A stretch of DNA of 26,874 nt, taken from positions 1-26,874 of the IMG/VR virus record IMGVR_UViG_3300046453_000093, one strand, 5' to 3'. The notes under the pieces were generated by a model. The model did not search any database and was not told the origin of the DNA. It was given only the letters and a program-made list of their open reading frames with translations. A program made the position numbers and the translations under genes. Positions 6,822-14,798 of this stretch are shown here, in pieces. Position 1 is the stretch's first letter; each line of letters begins with the position of its first letter. The DNA is from a virus.

Positions 6822-6853
6822 ATACTCTACTACTTTAATACTCTACTACTTTA
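6822..6853. repeat. Perfect 16-bp tandem duplication
   Basis: ATACTCTACTACTTTA occurs twice back to back (6822-6837 and 6838-6853), in AT-rich non-coding DNA downstream of tubZ. The repeat may be an iteron pair or a recent slippage event. The surrounding 6860-6980 is AT-rich and shows no gene. Confidence 0.6.
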
Positions 6854-6982
6854 GTATACTAAAATAAAGTGATTATATTATTATTAAATAAGAGAGAATA
6901 AGAGGATTATTAGTCTGTATTATATTACCGTAAAAAAGATAACCTATTTCCAAAAAAGTTGTGTTTACAAGGATTATTAACT

Positions 6983-7018
6983 AAAAACCCATCTATCCCT
7001 GTCGGTAGATGGGTTTTT
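6983..7018. terminator. Bidirectional terminator after tubZ
   Basis: AAAAACCCATCTA (6983-6995) and TAGATGGGTTTTT (7006-7018) form a perfect 13-bp inverted repeat with A and T runs at its ends, placed 28 bases beyond the tubZ stop. Confidence 0.85.
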
Positions 7019-7046
7019 GAGTATGCATTTCTCCTGTCTTCTATCT

Positions 7047-8159
7047 TTATCTCTTATATCTACTGAGGATGTCTGTTACCGATTTCTTAGACTGTTTTGG
7101 CTTTGTTCTTAATCTTGCAGAAAAATCTTGGTTGACCGTTACTTTATAATTTTGGTTTTCTTCATCATCAAACATTTGTTCCATTCTTGTTTCCTGTTCT
7201 TTAATGATTTGAGAAATATCATTCAACCTTGTATTAATCCATGAAAGACCAGTTAGGATAGATAAAACAGTACCTCTCTTTTCATGATAATTTCCCTCAA
7301 ATAAATCAATAGGCATTCCTTTGTCAAATGCTCCAAAGATGGATTTATAATTTAAGAATTGCATAAGTGATTCTTCAGCATCCAGTACAATACCTGATTT
7401 CATAACTCTATTATATTCAATAGGGGAGAACACTGATTCTTCCCAAGACATCCGAATTTTATCAGTAACAGTCTCAACACTGAATTTTATATCCTCACTG
7501 AATTTAGATATATCTGTTTCTGCAATTAGACCAATTCCTTTTGTGTTCAAGATGGATAGCAAATCTTTCCTGTCAAGGTTTCCATTCTTAGATGTCTTGG
7601 TTGTGTAGGAATACAATTCGTCTAAGAGATTAACAGTGGTTTCGTTTATTGTCTTGTATAGTTGATTTTTTGCATTAACATTAATTCTGACTTTTTCATT
7701 ATCAATTGGCATAATGCAAATATCTAATTTAGATAATTCTTCAAAGGTTTGCAAACAATTCATTTGATTGCTGACAACCTCTGTTTTGTCAGGGATGATT
7801 GGCATAGCTACAAAAGTTTTTTCAGGCATTTCATTCGCCAAAATTTCTAGAAGGATAGGGGCTATTCCACTACCACTACCACCACCTGTAGAAAAAGTCA
7901 CAATGATAATTTCAGGATTGATAAATGTCTGTTTGACAAAATTTAAAGCTGATTCCCAATTGTTTGCCATTAGTCTGATAGCTTCATCACGATTATGACC
8001 TACACCTTCAGAACCAACTAGCTTAAGTGTGTTCTCAACATGTTCCAAAGAATCTAAATCAGACTTAGAAAAGTTAATTGCCCCTGTTAGAAAATTATGC
8101 TTACTGGATTCGTCTGCAATATTGCCACCCGCACCACCAACACCTAATATTCCTATCAT
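7047..8159 (-). CDS. tubZ: TubZ-like tubulin/FtsZ family segregation GTPase
   Basis: 370 residues. The N-terminus has the nucleotide-binding loop GVGGAGGN (6-13), and the tubulin signature is GGGSGSG (92-98) in the form typical of TubZ/RepX. The T7 loop NLDRKD (194-199) carries the catalytic aspartate of the NxDxxD pattern. The C-terminal tail is very basic (KPKQSKKSVTDILSRYKR), as expected for the part that contacts TubR bound to its centromere. The protein should form treadmilling GTP filaments that drag plasmid DNA. The start overlaps the tubR stop in ATGA, so the two are translationally coupled. In some Bacillus plasmids the homologue was first described as a replication factor (RepX); here the TubR partner favours segregation. 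Confidence 0.92.
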   Translation of the reverse strand: MIGILGVGGAGGNIADESSKHNFLTGAINFSKSDLDSLEHVENTLKLVGSEGVGHNRDEAIRLMANNWESALNFVKQTFINPEIIIVTFSTGGGSGSGIAPILLEILANEMPEKTFVAMPIIPDKTEVVSNQMNCLQTFEELSKLDICIMPIDNEKVRINVNAKNQLYKTINETTVNLLDELYSYTTKTSKNGNLDRKDLLSILNTKGIGLIAETDISKFSEDIKFSVETVTDKIRMSWEESVFSPIEYNRVMKSGIVLDAEESLMQFLNYKSIFGAFDKGMPIDLFEGNYHEKRGTVLSILTGLSWINTRLNDISQIIKEQETRMEQMFDDEENQNYKVTVNQDFSARLRTKPKQSKKSVTDILSRYKR

Positions 8160-8452
8160 TCTTCCATCTCTCCCTCTAATGATTTTTCAATTGCCAACAC
8201 GCCTAAATCTGTAACATAGAGCTTATGTTCCCTAATGCCTGTCACAGTTTCAACAAAGTTTGCTACATCTAGTCTGTAAATGGTTTTTCTTAGATTGGCT
8301 TCAGATATATCAGCTACTTCAGATAACTCCTTTTTCTTCATTGCTTTAAATGGTGCAGTTGCTTTATTGTCAATCAAAACGCCTAAGACAGAAATATCAT
8401 CAATAGTTAGACGATTAACAATATGAAGAAAGTAGTTTTCACTATCAATCAC
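8156..8452 (-). CDS. tubR: TubR-like winged-helix centromere-binding protein
   Basis: 98 residues, close to the size of known TubR proteins. The pattern LTIDDISVLGVLIDNKATAP, then FKAMKKKELSEVADISEANL and then RKTIYRLDVANFVE, with a final wing and YVTDLGVLAI, fits a dimeric winged helix. It starts with GTG at 8452 behind AAAGGGG with about 10 bases spacing. As DNA-binding adaptor and repressor it would link plasmid DNA to TubZ filaments. Position directly before tubZ with a four-base overlap is the conserved operon order. Confidence 0.85.
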   Translation of the reverse strand: MIDSENYFLHIVNRLTIDDISVLGVLIDNKATAPFKAMKKKELSEVADISEANLRKTIYRLDVANFVETVTGIREHKLYVTDLGVLAIEKSLEGEMEE

Positions 8453-8536
8453 TAAAAATCAACCCCTTTCAATCGTGATATTAAAATATATTGATTGATA
8501 CTACTATATTAAAAAACATCTAAAAATATACCTTTT
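8453..8536. promoter_or_regulatory. tubR upstream region, possible tubC/operator
   Basis: An 84-bp AT-rich gap with CAATC (8480-8484) inverted against GATTG (8502-8506) and two copies of ATATTAAAA. Centromeres of tubRZ operons usually lie just upstream of tubR. The repeats here are too few to be certain, and 6730-6853 is a competing location. Confidence 0.3.
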
Positions 8537-9142
8537 TTATACATTTTTTCTTAACCCTAAAATACTCCACTCTCTCGCTTCATCAATCAGCATTTCTACA
8601 ATTTCAATAAAAGTTATCTGTTCTTTAAAGGGATTGTTCTTATATAGATACTTTAAAGTATCTCTTAGCAATTTTTTTTGTAGTTCGCTTAAATTTGTCG
8701 TATATAAACGGATTAATCTGTCTATAATGTCAATATCACGTATAGCACACTCAAGTAGAAGTCTTGTAGCTGATGATACAGACGTTAAACCCAATGAGAA
8801 TGCTAATACTTCCATACTCTCATTAAATTCCTTGTTGAAGCGTGTAGAGACTCTTTTAGATGGTACGTTCTTAACAATGTATCGGCTATGGGCTAAATTC
8901 GGATTTCCTCTATATATAGTGTTTTCGTGTTGGTAATCTCTTCGGAAATATTGAGAAATAAAATCAAGAACTTTCCTTGAACGCAAGCCATCCATACAGA
9001 TAAATTCAACTACATTTTTAATGGGTTGACCTGTGATGTCTGCAAGGTTGGCAATGCAATTGTAGAGATGAATTGGAACTGTCGGCTTAACATCCACCTT
9101 CTTATCACTTCTTTCCTTCCTATTACTTACCTTCTCCCTCAT
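8537..9142 (-). CDS. Putative regulator with two ribbon-helix-helix-like domains
   Basis: 201 residues. After a basic, disordered N-terminus, residues 17-55 (VDVKPTVPIHLYNCIANLAD, then a second helix) and 96-135 (KRVSTRFNKEFNESMEVLAF, then LGLTSVSSATRLLLECAI) each have the short strand plus two helices of a ribbon-helix-helix unit; the second is the clearer. A helical C-terminus follows. The ATG has GAGGTGAT seven bases upstream. It is divergent from the helicase operon across a region with three inverted repeats, so it is a good candidate for the switch regulator of the element, and it reads into tubRZ. An additional centromere-binding factor is the alternative. I know no named homologue. 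Confidence 0.6.
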   Translation of the reverse strand: MREKVSNRKERSDKKVDVKPTVPIHLYNCIANLADITGQPIKNVVEFICMDGLRSRKVLDFISQYFRRDYQHENTIYRGNPNLAHSRYIVKNVPSKRVSTRFNKEFNESMEVLAFSLGLTSVSSATRLLLECAIRDIDIIDRLIRLYTTNLSELQKKLLRDTLKYLYKNNPFKEQITFIEIVEMLIDEAREWSILGLRKNV

Positions 9143-9193
9143 TGATTATCACCTCAAAATTGATAGATTTTCCCTAGAACACTGTACATCTGT

Positions 9194-9270
9194 CCCTGCT
9201 TTAATAAAGTATATGGCAGGGGAGGGAGGAGTATGATAGTATCATATAAATATATCTTAAAAATATATTT
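9194..9270. promoter_or_regulatory. Three inverted repeats between divergent operons
   Basis: CCCTGC and GCAGGG (9194-9199 and 9216-9221), the palindrome ATGATA-G-TATCAT (9233-9245), and AAATATAT with ATATATTT (9248-9255 and 9263-9270) lie between the regulator start and the helicase promoter. Dimeric repressors bind sites of this kind; the divergent regulator is the obvious candidate. Confidence 0.5.
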
Positions 9271-9279
9271 AAAATATTC

Positions 9280-9308
9280 TAGACAAGTGATAAATATAAT
9301 GATAGAAT
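9280..9308 (+). promoter_or_regulatory. Helicase operon promoter (conserved-spacer type, copy 1)
   Basis: TAGACA (9280-9285), 17 bp and TAGAAT (9303-9308). The spacer AGTGATAAATATAATGA is nearly the same as in the promoters at 11534 and 14591. Both hexamers are weaker than consensus, so activity may need a factor or be low. Confidence 0.55.
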
Positions 9309-9340
9309 AAGATTATGATAAATTGAGAGGAATGAAGTGC

Positions 9341-11551
9341 ATGATTGAAATTGAGGTGAAAATTGATAGATTGGTATGGTCAAGCACAAGCAATGATTTT
9401 AAGATTTATGGTGCTTTGCCTACAAACGAAGATGATATTAACCTACATGATTTGAAATTCAACCAATATAACAATCTTTCAATAAGTGGCGTAATGCCAA
9501 AATTAGAAGTGGGTTCTGTATATAATGTTAAAATGGTAGAAAAGAATAATCCCAAATATGGAATAGGATATGAAGTGCAAAATGTGTTTCAGAACCTACC
9601 AACATCAGTTGATGAACAAAAAGCATACTTATCTACATTATTAACAGAATTGCAAGTTCAAAATATCTATGAAGTATACAATGATGGGGAAGACATTATT
9701 GAACTAATGAAGACCAATAAGTTTGATTACCGTAAAATTAAAGGTATGGGAGAAACAACTTATAATGTTGTTAGAACAAAAGTTGTAGCTAACTTAGAAC
9801 TCCAAGAAGCTTTGATTGCATTGTCAAAATATGGATTAACATACAACATTGTCAGTAAACTTGTTAAAAAATATGGGTCTGCTAAACTAGTGGTTGATAA
9901 AATCACTGAGAATCCATATACACTTACAGAAGTGGATGGAATAGGATTTGCAAAATGTGATACATATGCTTTGAGCATGGGTGTTGAACCAACATCAAAC
10001 TACAGGATTGAAGCCTGTATTAAATACGTGCTAGACGATGTAGGGAATAACTCAGGTCATTCATGGTTGTCTATAACTGGACTAGTAAAGAAATGTACAG
10101 AGATGATGAAAATTGACCAAAAATATTCTGAGGAATATTTAAACAAATATAGTGGTAAGACTTTATACATAAGTGATGATAGAGTGGCTAGGATTAATCT
10201 TTACAATTATGAGAAGTGGATTTCTGAATCCGTCAAGCGACTTCTTTCAACAAAACCAAAACCAGTTGAAAACTTAGATGAAAAAATCAATAAAGCTGAA
10301 GAAAAACAGGGTTTTAATTTTACTGATGAACAAAGAGATGCTATCAAAATGGCTGTTGAAAATAACTTTGTTGTCATAACAGGTAAGGCAGGAACAGGTA
10401 AAACAACCATATTAAAAGGAATTGTAGAAGTATTAAAATCAGATGATGAATTTAAAGATTATTATGCATGTGCGCTGAGTGGAAAAGCGGCTCAACGTAT
10501 TGCTGAAAGTACAGGTCTAAATTCATCAACTATACATAGATTACTAGGTTGGAATGCTGAATCAAATGGTTTCCTTCATGATTATAATAATACATTGCCT
10601 AAAGGCGCAGGTGTACTTGATGAAGCTTCAATGGTAAATAGTTATATTTGCAATGCTTTATTTGGAGCAATGCCAACATGTGGAAAACTTATCGTATTAG
10701 GAGATGTCGAACAACTTGAACCAATTGGGGCAGGAAATGTATTTAAAGACCTAGTTGATAGTAAGTTTGTACCAAAGGTATATCTTACACAAGTTCACAG
10801 ACAGGCAATGAAAAGTGGAATTTTAAGTACTGCCAACAACATAAGAGAAGGTATTCAGTTTAATACGAAAGATAACTATGAAGAAAGAGTTATCGGAGAA
10901 TTAAAAGACCTTCACTTTAAACCATACAGAAAAGTAGAGACAGTTAAAAAGGCGATTATTAAAGCATGTAAACAATATTTGAATGCACCAAACTTTGATT
11001 TGATGAACTTTCAAGTAATTGTGCCACTAAAAAATCGTGGAGAGATTTGCACAAAAAAATTGAATATAGAGTTACAAGAAATATTTAACCCTGAAATGAA
11101 ACCTGTAATTAATAGAAATGGATACGATTTCAAAGAAGGGGACAAAGTAATACAGCAAGGAAACAATTATGATATTAATTGTTGGAATGGAACTCTAGGT
11201 ATTGTCAAGGAAGTGGACACTATCTTAAAGGAAATAACCATCGACTTTGTTGGAGTCGGCAGTGTTAAATATAATCAAGAAGATATGGGACAAATTGATA
11301 TGGCATACGCACTGACTGTACATCGAGTACAGGGAAGTCAGTTTGACAATGTTGTAATAGGATTAGACTATTCTTCATATGTTTTATTGTCAAGACAACT
11401 TGTTTATACTGCACTAACAAGAGCAAGTAAATTGGCAATCCTTATTTGTGAGAACGAAGCTTTGATACATGCCATTCGAACTGATAACGCTTCAAAAAGA
11501 AATACCTTCCTCAAGGACATGTTAGCAGAAAATTTGACAAATGATAAATAA
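9341..11551 (+). CDS. RecD2-like 5'-3' DNA helicase
   Basis: 736 residues from the ATG at 9341, chosen because GAGAGGA lies about nine bases upstream; an in-frame TTG at 9323 would precede that site. The N-terminus has an OB-like segment and a helix-hairpin-helix region (about 85-215). The motor carries Walker A TGKAGTGKTT (near 350), Walker B LDEAS (near 427), GDVEQLEPIGAG, HRQAMKSGI, the motif VHRVQGSQ (near 660) and YTALTRAS (near 690). This order defines the RecD2/TraA superfamily 1B. In phages such enzymes act in genome replication or recombination. First gene of the rightward early block. Confidence 0.9.
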   Translation: MIEIEVKIDRLVWSSTSNDFKIYGALPTNEDDINLHDLKFNQYNNLSISGVMPKLEVGSVYNVKMVEKNNPKYGIGYEVQNVFQNLPTSVDEQKAYLSTLLTELQVQNIYEVYNDGEDIIELMKTNKFDYRKIKGMGETTYNVVRTKVVANLELQEALIALSKYGLTYNIVSKLVKKYGSAKLVVDKITENPYTLTEVDGIGFAKCDTYALSMGVEPTSNYRIEACIKYVLDDVGNNSGHSWLSITGLVKKCTEMMKIDQKYSEEYLNKYSGKTLYISDDRVARINLYNYEKWISESVKRLLSTKPKPVENLDEKINKAEEKQGFNFTDEQRDAIKMAVENNFVVITGKAGTGKTTILKGIVEVLKSDDEFKDYYACALSGKAAQRIAESTGLNSSTIHRLLGWNAESNGFLHDYNNTLPKGAGVLDEASMVNSYICNALFGAMPTCGKLIVLGDVEQLEPIGAGNVFKDLVDSKFVPKVYLTQVHRQAMKSGILSTANNIREGIQFNTKDNYEERVIGELKDLHFKPYRKVETVKKAIIKACKQYLNAPNFDLMNFQVIVPLKNRGEICTKKLNIELQEIFNPEMKPVINRNGYDFKEGDKVIQQGNNYDINCWNGTLGIVKEVDTILKEITIDFVGVGSVKYNQEDMGQIDMAYALTVHRVQGSQFDNVVIGLDYSSYVLLSRQLVYTALTRASKLAILICENEALIHAIRTDNASKRNTFLKDMLAENLTNDK

Positions 11552-11562
11552 AATGATATTAT
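11534..11562 (+). promoter_or_regulatory. Conserved-spacer promoter, copy 2
   Basis: TTGACA (11534-11539), 17 bp and TATTAT (11557-11562). It overlaps the last codons of the helicase gene, yet keeps the spacer AATGATAAATAAAATGA shared with copies 1 and 3. Confidence 0.7.
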
Positions 11563-11584
11563 ATTACTATAGAAGAAACAAGTA

Positions 11585-12148
11585 ATGCACCAAAGAGGGA
11601 AGTGGCAAGTAGTAATGGGAGTTGTGAAAATAGATATACATAAAAGCGAGAGAAACTTCAAAAATCTAAGTCTATCAGACACAAATGTTGTGAAGTGGCT
11701 AATCCTCTATAGGGATAAGATAGATTTATATTATGGAGAAAAAACAGATAATTTTTATAACCATGCAGGAAACGTAAAAGAGTTAAATGCAGAATTAGTT
11801 AATCTTTTCGTTTGCTTGGATGATTTAATAGATAAATGTAAATTCAAAGAAGAACAGTTGGCACTTTTAAAATTGTTGTTTATGGGTTACACATTTAAAG
11901 ATATTGAAGATGCCACACAAAAAGCCACCTCTCGTACAATAAAAAGAAGATTTGAGAGTATTTGTAGGACAATTACAGAAATGAATGAAAGACTTTGGAA
12001 AATCCAAATACATAAGAATTACTTAAGTACTGAATTTAGAAAATGTTCAAAGTGCGAATCAGAATTACCACTGACAGATTACTTCTTCTATAAGGACAAA
12101 AAAGGCAAAGATGGATATAGGAGTAATTGCAAAAAATGTACAGCATAA
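11585..12148 (+). CDS. HTH protein with C-terminal zinc module, putative transcription regulator
   Basis: 187 residues from ATG 11585. A second in-frame ATG at 11615 has GAGGG 15 bases upstream; neither start is ideal. The middle (LALLKLLFMGYTFKDIEDAT, then SRTIKRRFESICRTI) resembles a sigma region 4 or response-regulator type helix-turn-helix. The C-terminus holds CSKC and NCKKC 24 residues apart with a DG between them, a likely single zinc site. The same zinc pattern occurs in the protein encoded at 19071. It has its own promoter and follows the helicase. A late-gene activator or a terminase-related DNA-binding protein are both possible. Confidence 0.6.
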   Translation: MHQRGKWQVVMGVVKIDIHKSERNFKNLSLSDTNVVKWLILYRDKIDLYYGEKTDNFYNHAGNVKELNAELVNLFVCLDDLIDKCKFKEEQLALLKLLFMGYTFKDIEDATQKATSRTIKRRFESICRTITEMNERLWKIQIHKNYLSTEFRKCSKCESELPLTDYFFYKDKKGKDGYRSNCKKCTA

Positions 12149-12215
12149 AACATTTCGCAATGTATGTGGTAAATTCATATTTAACAAATTACATTATTAA
12201 TGAGGGGATAATTAC

Positions 12216-12566
12216 ATGAAGTTGAAATTACCTAATGGTGACAGTATAAAATTAGATACTAGCCTACCCCTTGAAGAACGAAAGGAAGTAGTTGATAGGA
12301 TTCTAAAGGAATGGAATTCGTATTTTGAAAGTTCATGGGAACTAATTAATACAAAAGTTTGTTTAGATGTATTATCAAATTATCTTTGTTTAGTTAAAGA
12401 TGGGAATAAGAAGAATAAAGAAGATAAATACATAATGTCAGTAACAAAAATTAAACATATGCAAAGAGGAAATGCAAAATCATCAAACTTTTCCTGTTTG
12501 CCACAAGACCAAAGACAATTACTAGGACTTGTAGACCACAATAACGATGAAAGCAGTGATTACTGA
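12216..12566 (+). CDS. Hypothetical phage protein
   Basis: 116 residues, not recognised. The start ATG has GAGGGG about eight bases upstream. The N-terminus (MKLKLPNGDSIKLDTSLPLE) looks like a small beta element, followed by an amphipathic helix with a WNSYFESSWE segment, and the C-terminus is polar and probably disordered. Its stop shares a base with the start of the next gene, so the two are translationally coupled and probably act together. Confidence 0.65.
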   Translation: MKLKLPNGDSIKLDTSLPLEERKEVVDRILKEWNSYFESSWELINTKVCLDVLSNYLCLVKDGNKKNKEDKYIMSVTKIKHMQRGNAKSSNFSCLPQDQRQLLGLVDHNNDESSDY

Positions 12567-12814
12567 TGAAAACGATAATTGAAAGACCAGTTGACATAAC
12601 TAATGAATTCTGTTATAATAAAGTAAATTATAGAATTTCACCAAATCTTAAACAATATGAAGTTGTTGATTATCCTGTTGTTACAAATGATAAATATAAT
12701 GATTGGACAAATGATAGTCAAATGGATAGTGTGATAGTGGTGGATGTTGATGGAGAAATAAAATTTTTAGACCAAAGTGGAACAAATATTACGGTTTTTG
12801 TAGAGCAAGTGTAA
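12566..12814 (+). CDS. Small hypothetical protein, coupled to preceding gene
   Basis: 82 residues beginning at the ATG in the TGATG overlap. Predicted as mostly beta strands with a conserved-looking VIVVDVDGEIKFLDQSG segment. No family recognised. The coding sequence includes ACAAATGATAAATATAATG (12683-12701), almost identical to the spacer of the conserved promoters, but the -10 position does not fit, so a promoter there is doubtful. Confidence 0.6.
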   Translation: MKTIIERPVDITNEFCYNKVNYRISPNLKQYEVVDYPVVTNDKYNDWTNDSQMDSVIVVDVDGEIKFLDQSGTNITVFVEQV

Positions 12815-12891
12815 AATATAATCACTAGCTTTATTACATAAATAAAATAAAAAATACAATAATTTTAATGGGAAAAAGGAGATTGATTATT

Positions 12892-13221
12892 ATGGCAAAG
12901 GTACAAACAGAAAAGGTTTCAATGAAAGAATTTCGTCAAGCAATTAAAGAGGAATTAGAAGCTTTACATGCAGGTGTAGAATCTAAGAAAAAAGTAACTA
13001 ATCGTGACGCTGACTTTACAGCTAAAGCAGTAGCAAATGTAGTTTATGGATTCTTAGTTGAAGGTAAGAATGTAGGTCTAAGTGGTCTAGGAACTTGGGA
13101 ATTGCGTGAGCGTGGTTCACGTATGGGTCGTAATCCACAGACAGGTGAAGAAATTGAAATTGAAGCACGACAAGCTGTGGGCTTTGTTCCAAGTGATTCA
13201 CTGAAAAAAGCAGTTAAGTAA
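12892..13221 (+). CDS. HU/IHF-family DNA-binding protein
   Basis: 109 residues from the ATG at 12892, ten bases after GGAG; an upstream ATG at 12868 precedes this site. The C-terminal half has the HU hallmarks: VGLSGLGTWELRERGSRMGR, NPQTGEEIEIEARQAVGF and PSDSLKKAVK, corresponding to the DNA-clasping beta arms and the last helix. The N-terminus is about 15 residues longer than in cellular HU and contains a charged segment (ALHAGVESKKKVTNRDADF). Phage-borne HU proteins bend or compact DNA in replication and packaging. A strong terminator follows, so it is probably highly transcribed and insulated from the next gene. Confidence 0.9.
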   Translation: MAKVQTEKVSMKEFRQAIKEELEALHAGVESKKKVTNRDADFTAKAVANVVYGFLVEGKNVGLSGLGTWELRERGSRMGRNPQTGEEIEIEARQAVGFVPSDSLKKAVK

Positions 13222-13243
13222 TTTATAAGTAAGCCAATCAAGG

Positions 13244-13283
13244 GAGAGGTAAGACTGAAAAATGTCGTACTTCTCTTTTTTTT
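13244..13283 (+). terminator. Terminator after the HU-like gene
   Basis: GAGAGGTAAGAC (13244-13255) pairs with GTCGTACTTCTC (13264-13275) with one mismatch and a wobble, followed by eight T. Confidence 0.8.
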
Positions 13284-13306
13284 ATAAGAAGGGTGGCTAA
13301 TAATAA

Positions 13307-14551
13307 ATGAATGATTCAAAACTCTATGCGCCTGATACAAATATATTACTAGGTGATATTGGAAATTTAAGCCAATATAGACTAGTACTATTATCGCATA
13401 CTTTAAGGGAACTAGATAAGCACAAATCATCAAGTGATGAAGATTTGGCTTATAGGGCAAGAAAAGCTGTACGCTTTATTAAAAGGAATAGAAAAAATTT
13501 CTCATTTGACCTAAAGAATTATGATGGTTCTGAATTGGGTAGAGATTTTTCTTCATCGTATCAAGATGATAACATATTGAAGGCTTGTGTGGATAACCAA
13601 TATGGCATTATCACAAAAGATGTTCTTTTACAATTGAAAGCAGAAGGATTTGGTATTGAAGTAGTAGATTTAGAAGATGTAAGAATTGAGTCTGCACAAG
13701 AATATACAGGTATCCATAAGGTCTATCTATCAGAGTCAGAATCAGACCAAGAAGAACTTGCAAAAATTTATCAGAATCCCTCTAGTAATAATTATGGTTT
13801 ACTAACAAATCAATACTTAATAGTTTACAACAAGGATAAACCAATAAAAAATAAAGATGGGTCAATTACATATGAAGTTATTGATAAATTTAGATTTAAT
13901 GGCAAGATTTTAGTCAAGCTTAAAATACCTGATAAGAAGATTGTGAAGGCAAAGAATGAGGAACAGGAATGTGCTTTAGACATGTTGTATAATAAAGAGA
14001 TTCCTATCAAAATAATTGCGGGTACATATGGTAGCGGAAAGACATATTTAGCTGTTAAAATGGCAATTTATCACGTTCTTGAAAAGGGTAATCATGGTAA
14101 AATTATGGTTCTTAGGAATCCAATTGGTAGTGGTGAAGCAATTGGATGGCTTAAAGGCGATAAGGAAGATAAGACCAAAGACTTCTTTAAACCATTTGTT
14201 CAGCATCTTGAAGGTGGAGAACAAGAAGCAGAATTACTTGAAACAAGGGGTCAGCTAGTCAAAGAAATACCTTATTATATCAAAGGTCTTTCAATTGAGG
14301 ATACTTTTGTAGTGGTTGATGAAGCTGAGGACTTAACTTCTAAATTATTAAAATTGATTGGTACTAGGTTAGCAGAGAACTCAGAGATTGTCTTTGCGGG
14401 CGATTTCAAACAAGCAGAAGATAAATATATGGCAAGTAATGGTTTGCTACACGCTATTGATTCGTTAAAAGGGAATCCTCTTGTTGGGATTGTAATTTTA
14501 GAGGAAGATGTACGGTCTGAAGCAAGTAAAGTATTTGCCGAAATGATATAA
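13307..14551 (+). CDS. PIN-PhoH (PhoH2-type) RNase/ATPase
   Basis: 414 residues. The N-terminal PIN nuclease domain (1-125) shows the acidic residues in APDTNILLGD (8-17), LRELDKHK (34-41) and the later DDNILKACV and ITKDVLL segments. The PhoH ATPase follows with Walker A IAGTYGSGKTY (near 236-246), VLRNPIGSGE, and Walker B VVVDEAEDLT (near 335), then FAGDFKQAEDKY. Cellular PhoH2 proteins couple RNA unwinding to cleavage; many phages carry PhoH proteins of unsettled role. The ATG has AAGGGTGG 11 bases upstream. In this position it may process transcripts of the structured RNA region that follows, which is speculation from adjacency. Confidence 0.88.
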   Translation: MNDSKLYAPDTNILLGDIGNLSQYRLVLLSHTLRELDKHKSSSDEDLAYRARKAVRFIKRNRKNFSFDLKNYDGSELGRDFSSSYQDDNILKACVDNQYGIITKDVLLQLKAEGFGIEVVDLEDVRIESAQEYTGIHKVYLSESESDQEELAKIYQNPSSNNYGLLTNQYLIVYNKDKPIKNKDGSITYEVIDKFRFNGKILVKLKIPDKKIVKAKNEEQECALDMLYNKEIPIKIIAGTYGSGKTYLAVKMAIYHVLEKGNHGKIMVLRNPIGSGEAIGWLKGDKEDKTKDFFKPFVQHLEGGEQEAELLETRGQLVKEIPYYIKGLSIEDTFVVVDEAEDLTSKLLKLIGTRLAENSEIVFAGDFKQAEDKYMASNGLLHAIDSLKGNPLVGIVILEEDVRSEASKVFAEMI

Positions 14552-14590
14552 TGAATAATTTGATAATTAAAACATCATTTAGTCGGATAG

Positions 14591-14619
14591 TTGACAAGTG
14601 ATAAATAAAATGCTATAAT
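14591..14619 (+). promoter_or_regulatory. Consensus promoter of the RNA island (conserved-spacer type, copy 3)
   Basis: TTGACA (14591-14596), exactly 17 bp and TATAAT (14614-14619): both hexamers are perfect. The spacer AGTGATAAATAAAATGC matches copies 1 and 2. Start of transcription would be near 14626. No protein begins within the next 390 bases. Confidence 0.88.
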
Positions 14620-14696
14620 GTTTATAGATAGAGAATATCTACTAAACAACTTAACTCTCTTTTTACCAAGTTATGAGACTAAAATATAAACTTGTG

Positions 14697-14793
14697 TTCT
14701 AAATTAAGTGTGCAACTGGCGAGAGCCATACAAAGAAGGGTCACTCTCCAAGAAAGTGTGATTACTAGAACTCGTTGCACACTTAATTTAGAA
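14697..14793 (+). ncRNA. Structured RNA element A
   Basis: The ends are perfect 20-bp complements (TTCTAAATTAAGTGTGCAAC at 14697-14716, its partner at 14774-14793). Directly inside the stem is UGGC-GAGA-GCCA (14717-14728), a stem capped by a GNRA tetraloop, and further weaker helices are possible (TCACT with AGTGTGA). It lies about 70 nt after a perfect promoter and has no ORF. A leader hairpin CAAGTT/AACTTG (14667-14694) precedes it. I know no family of this shape; a DNA-level inverted repeat such as a tiny mobile element is the alternative. Confidence 0.65.
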
Positions 14794-14798
14794 AACTA

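Noticed and set aside
12681-12709. Fourth conserved-spacer promoter inside the 82-residue gene
   Set aside because: The spacer matches, but the -10 position reads TTGGAC, so activity is doubtful.
14697-14793. Insertion sequence or MITE
   Set aside because: No target duplication or transposase is visible, and the compensatory changes relative to element B favour an RNA. Kept only as an alternative.
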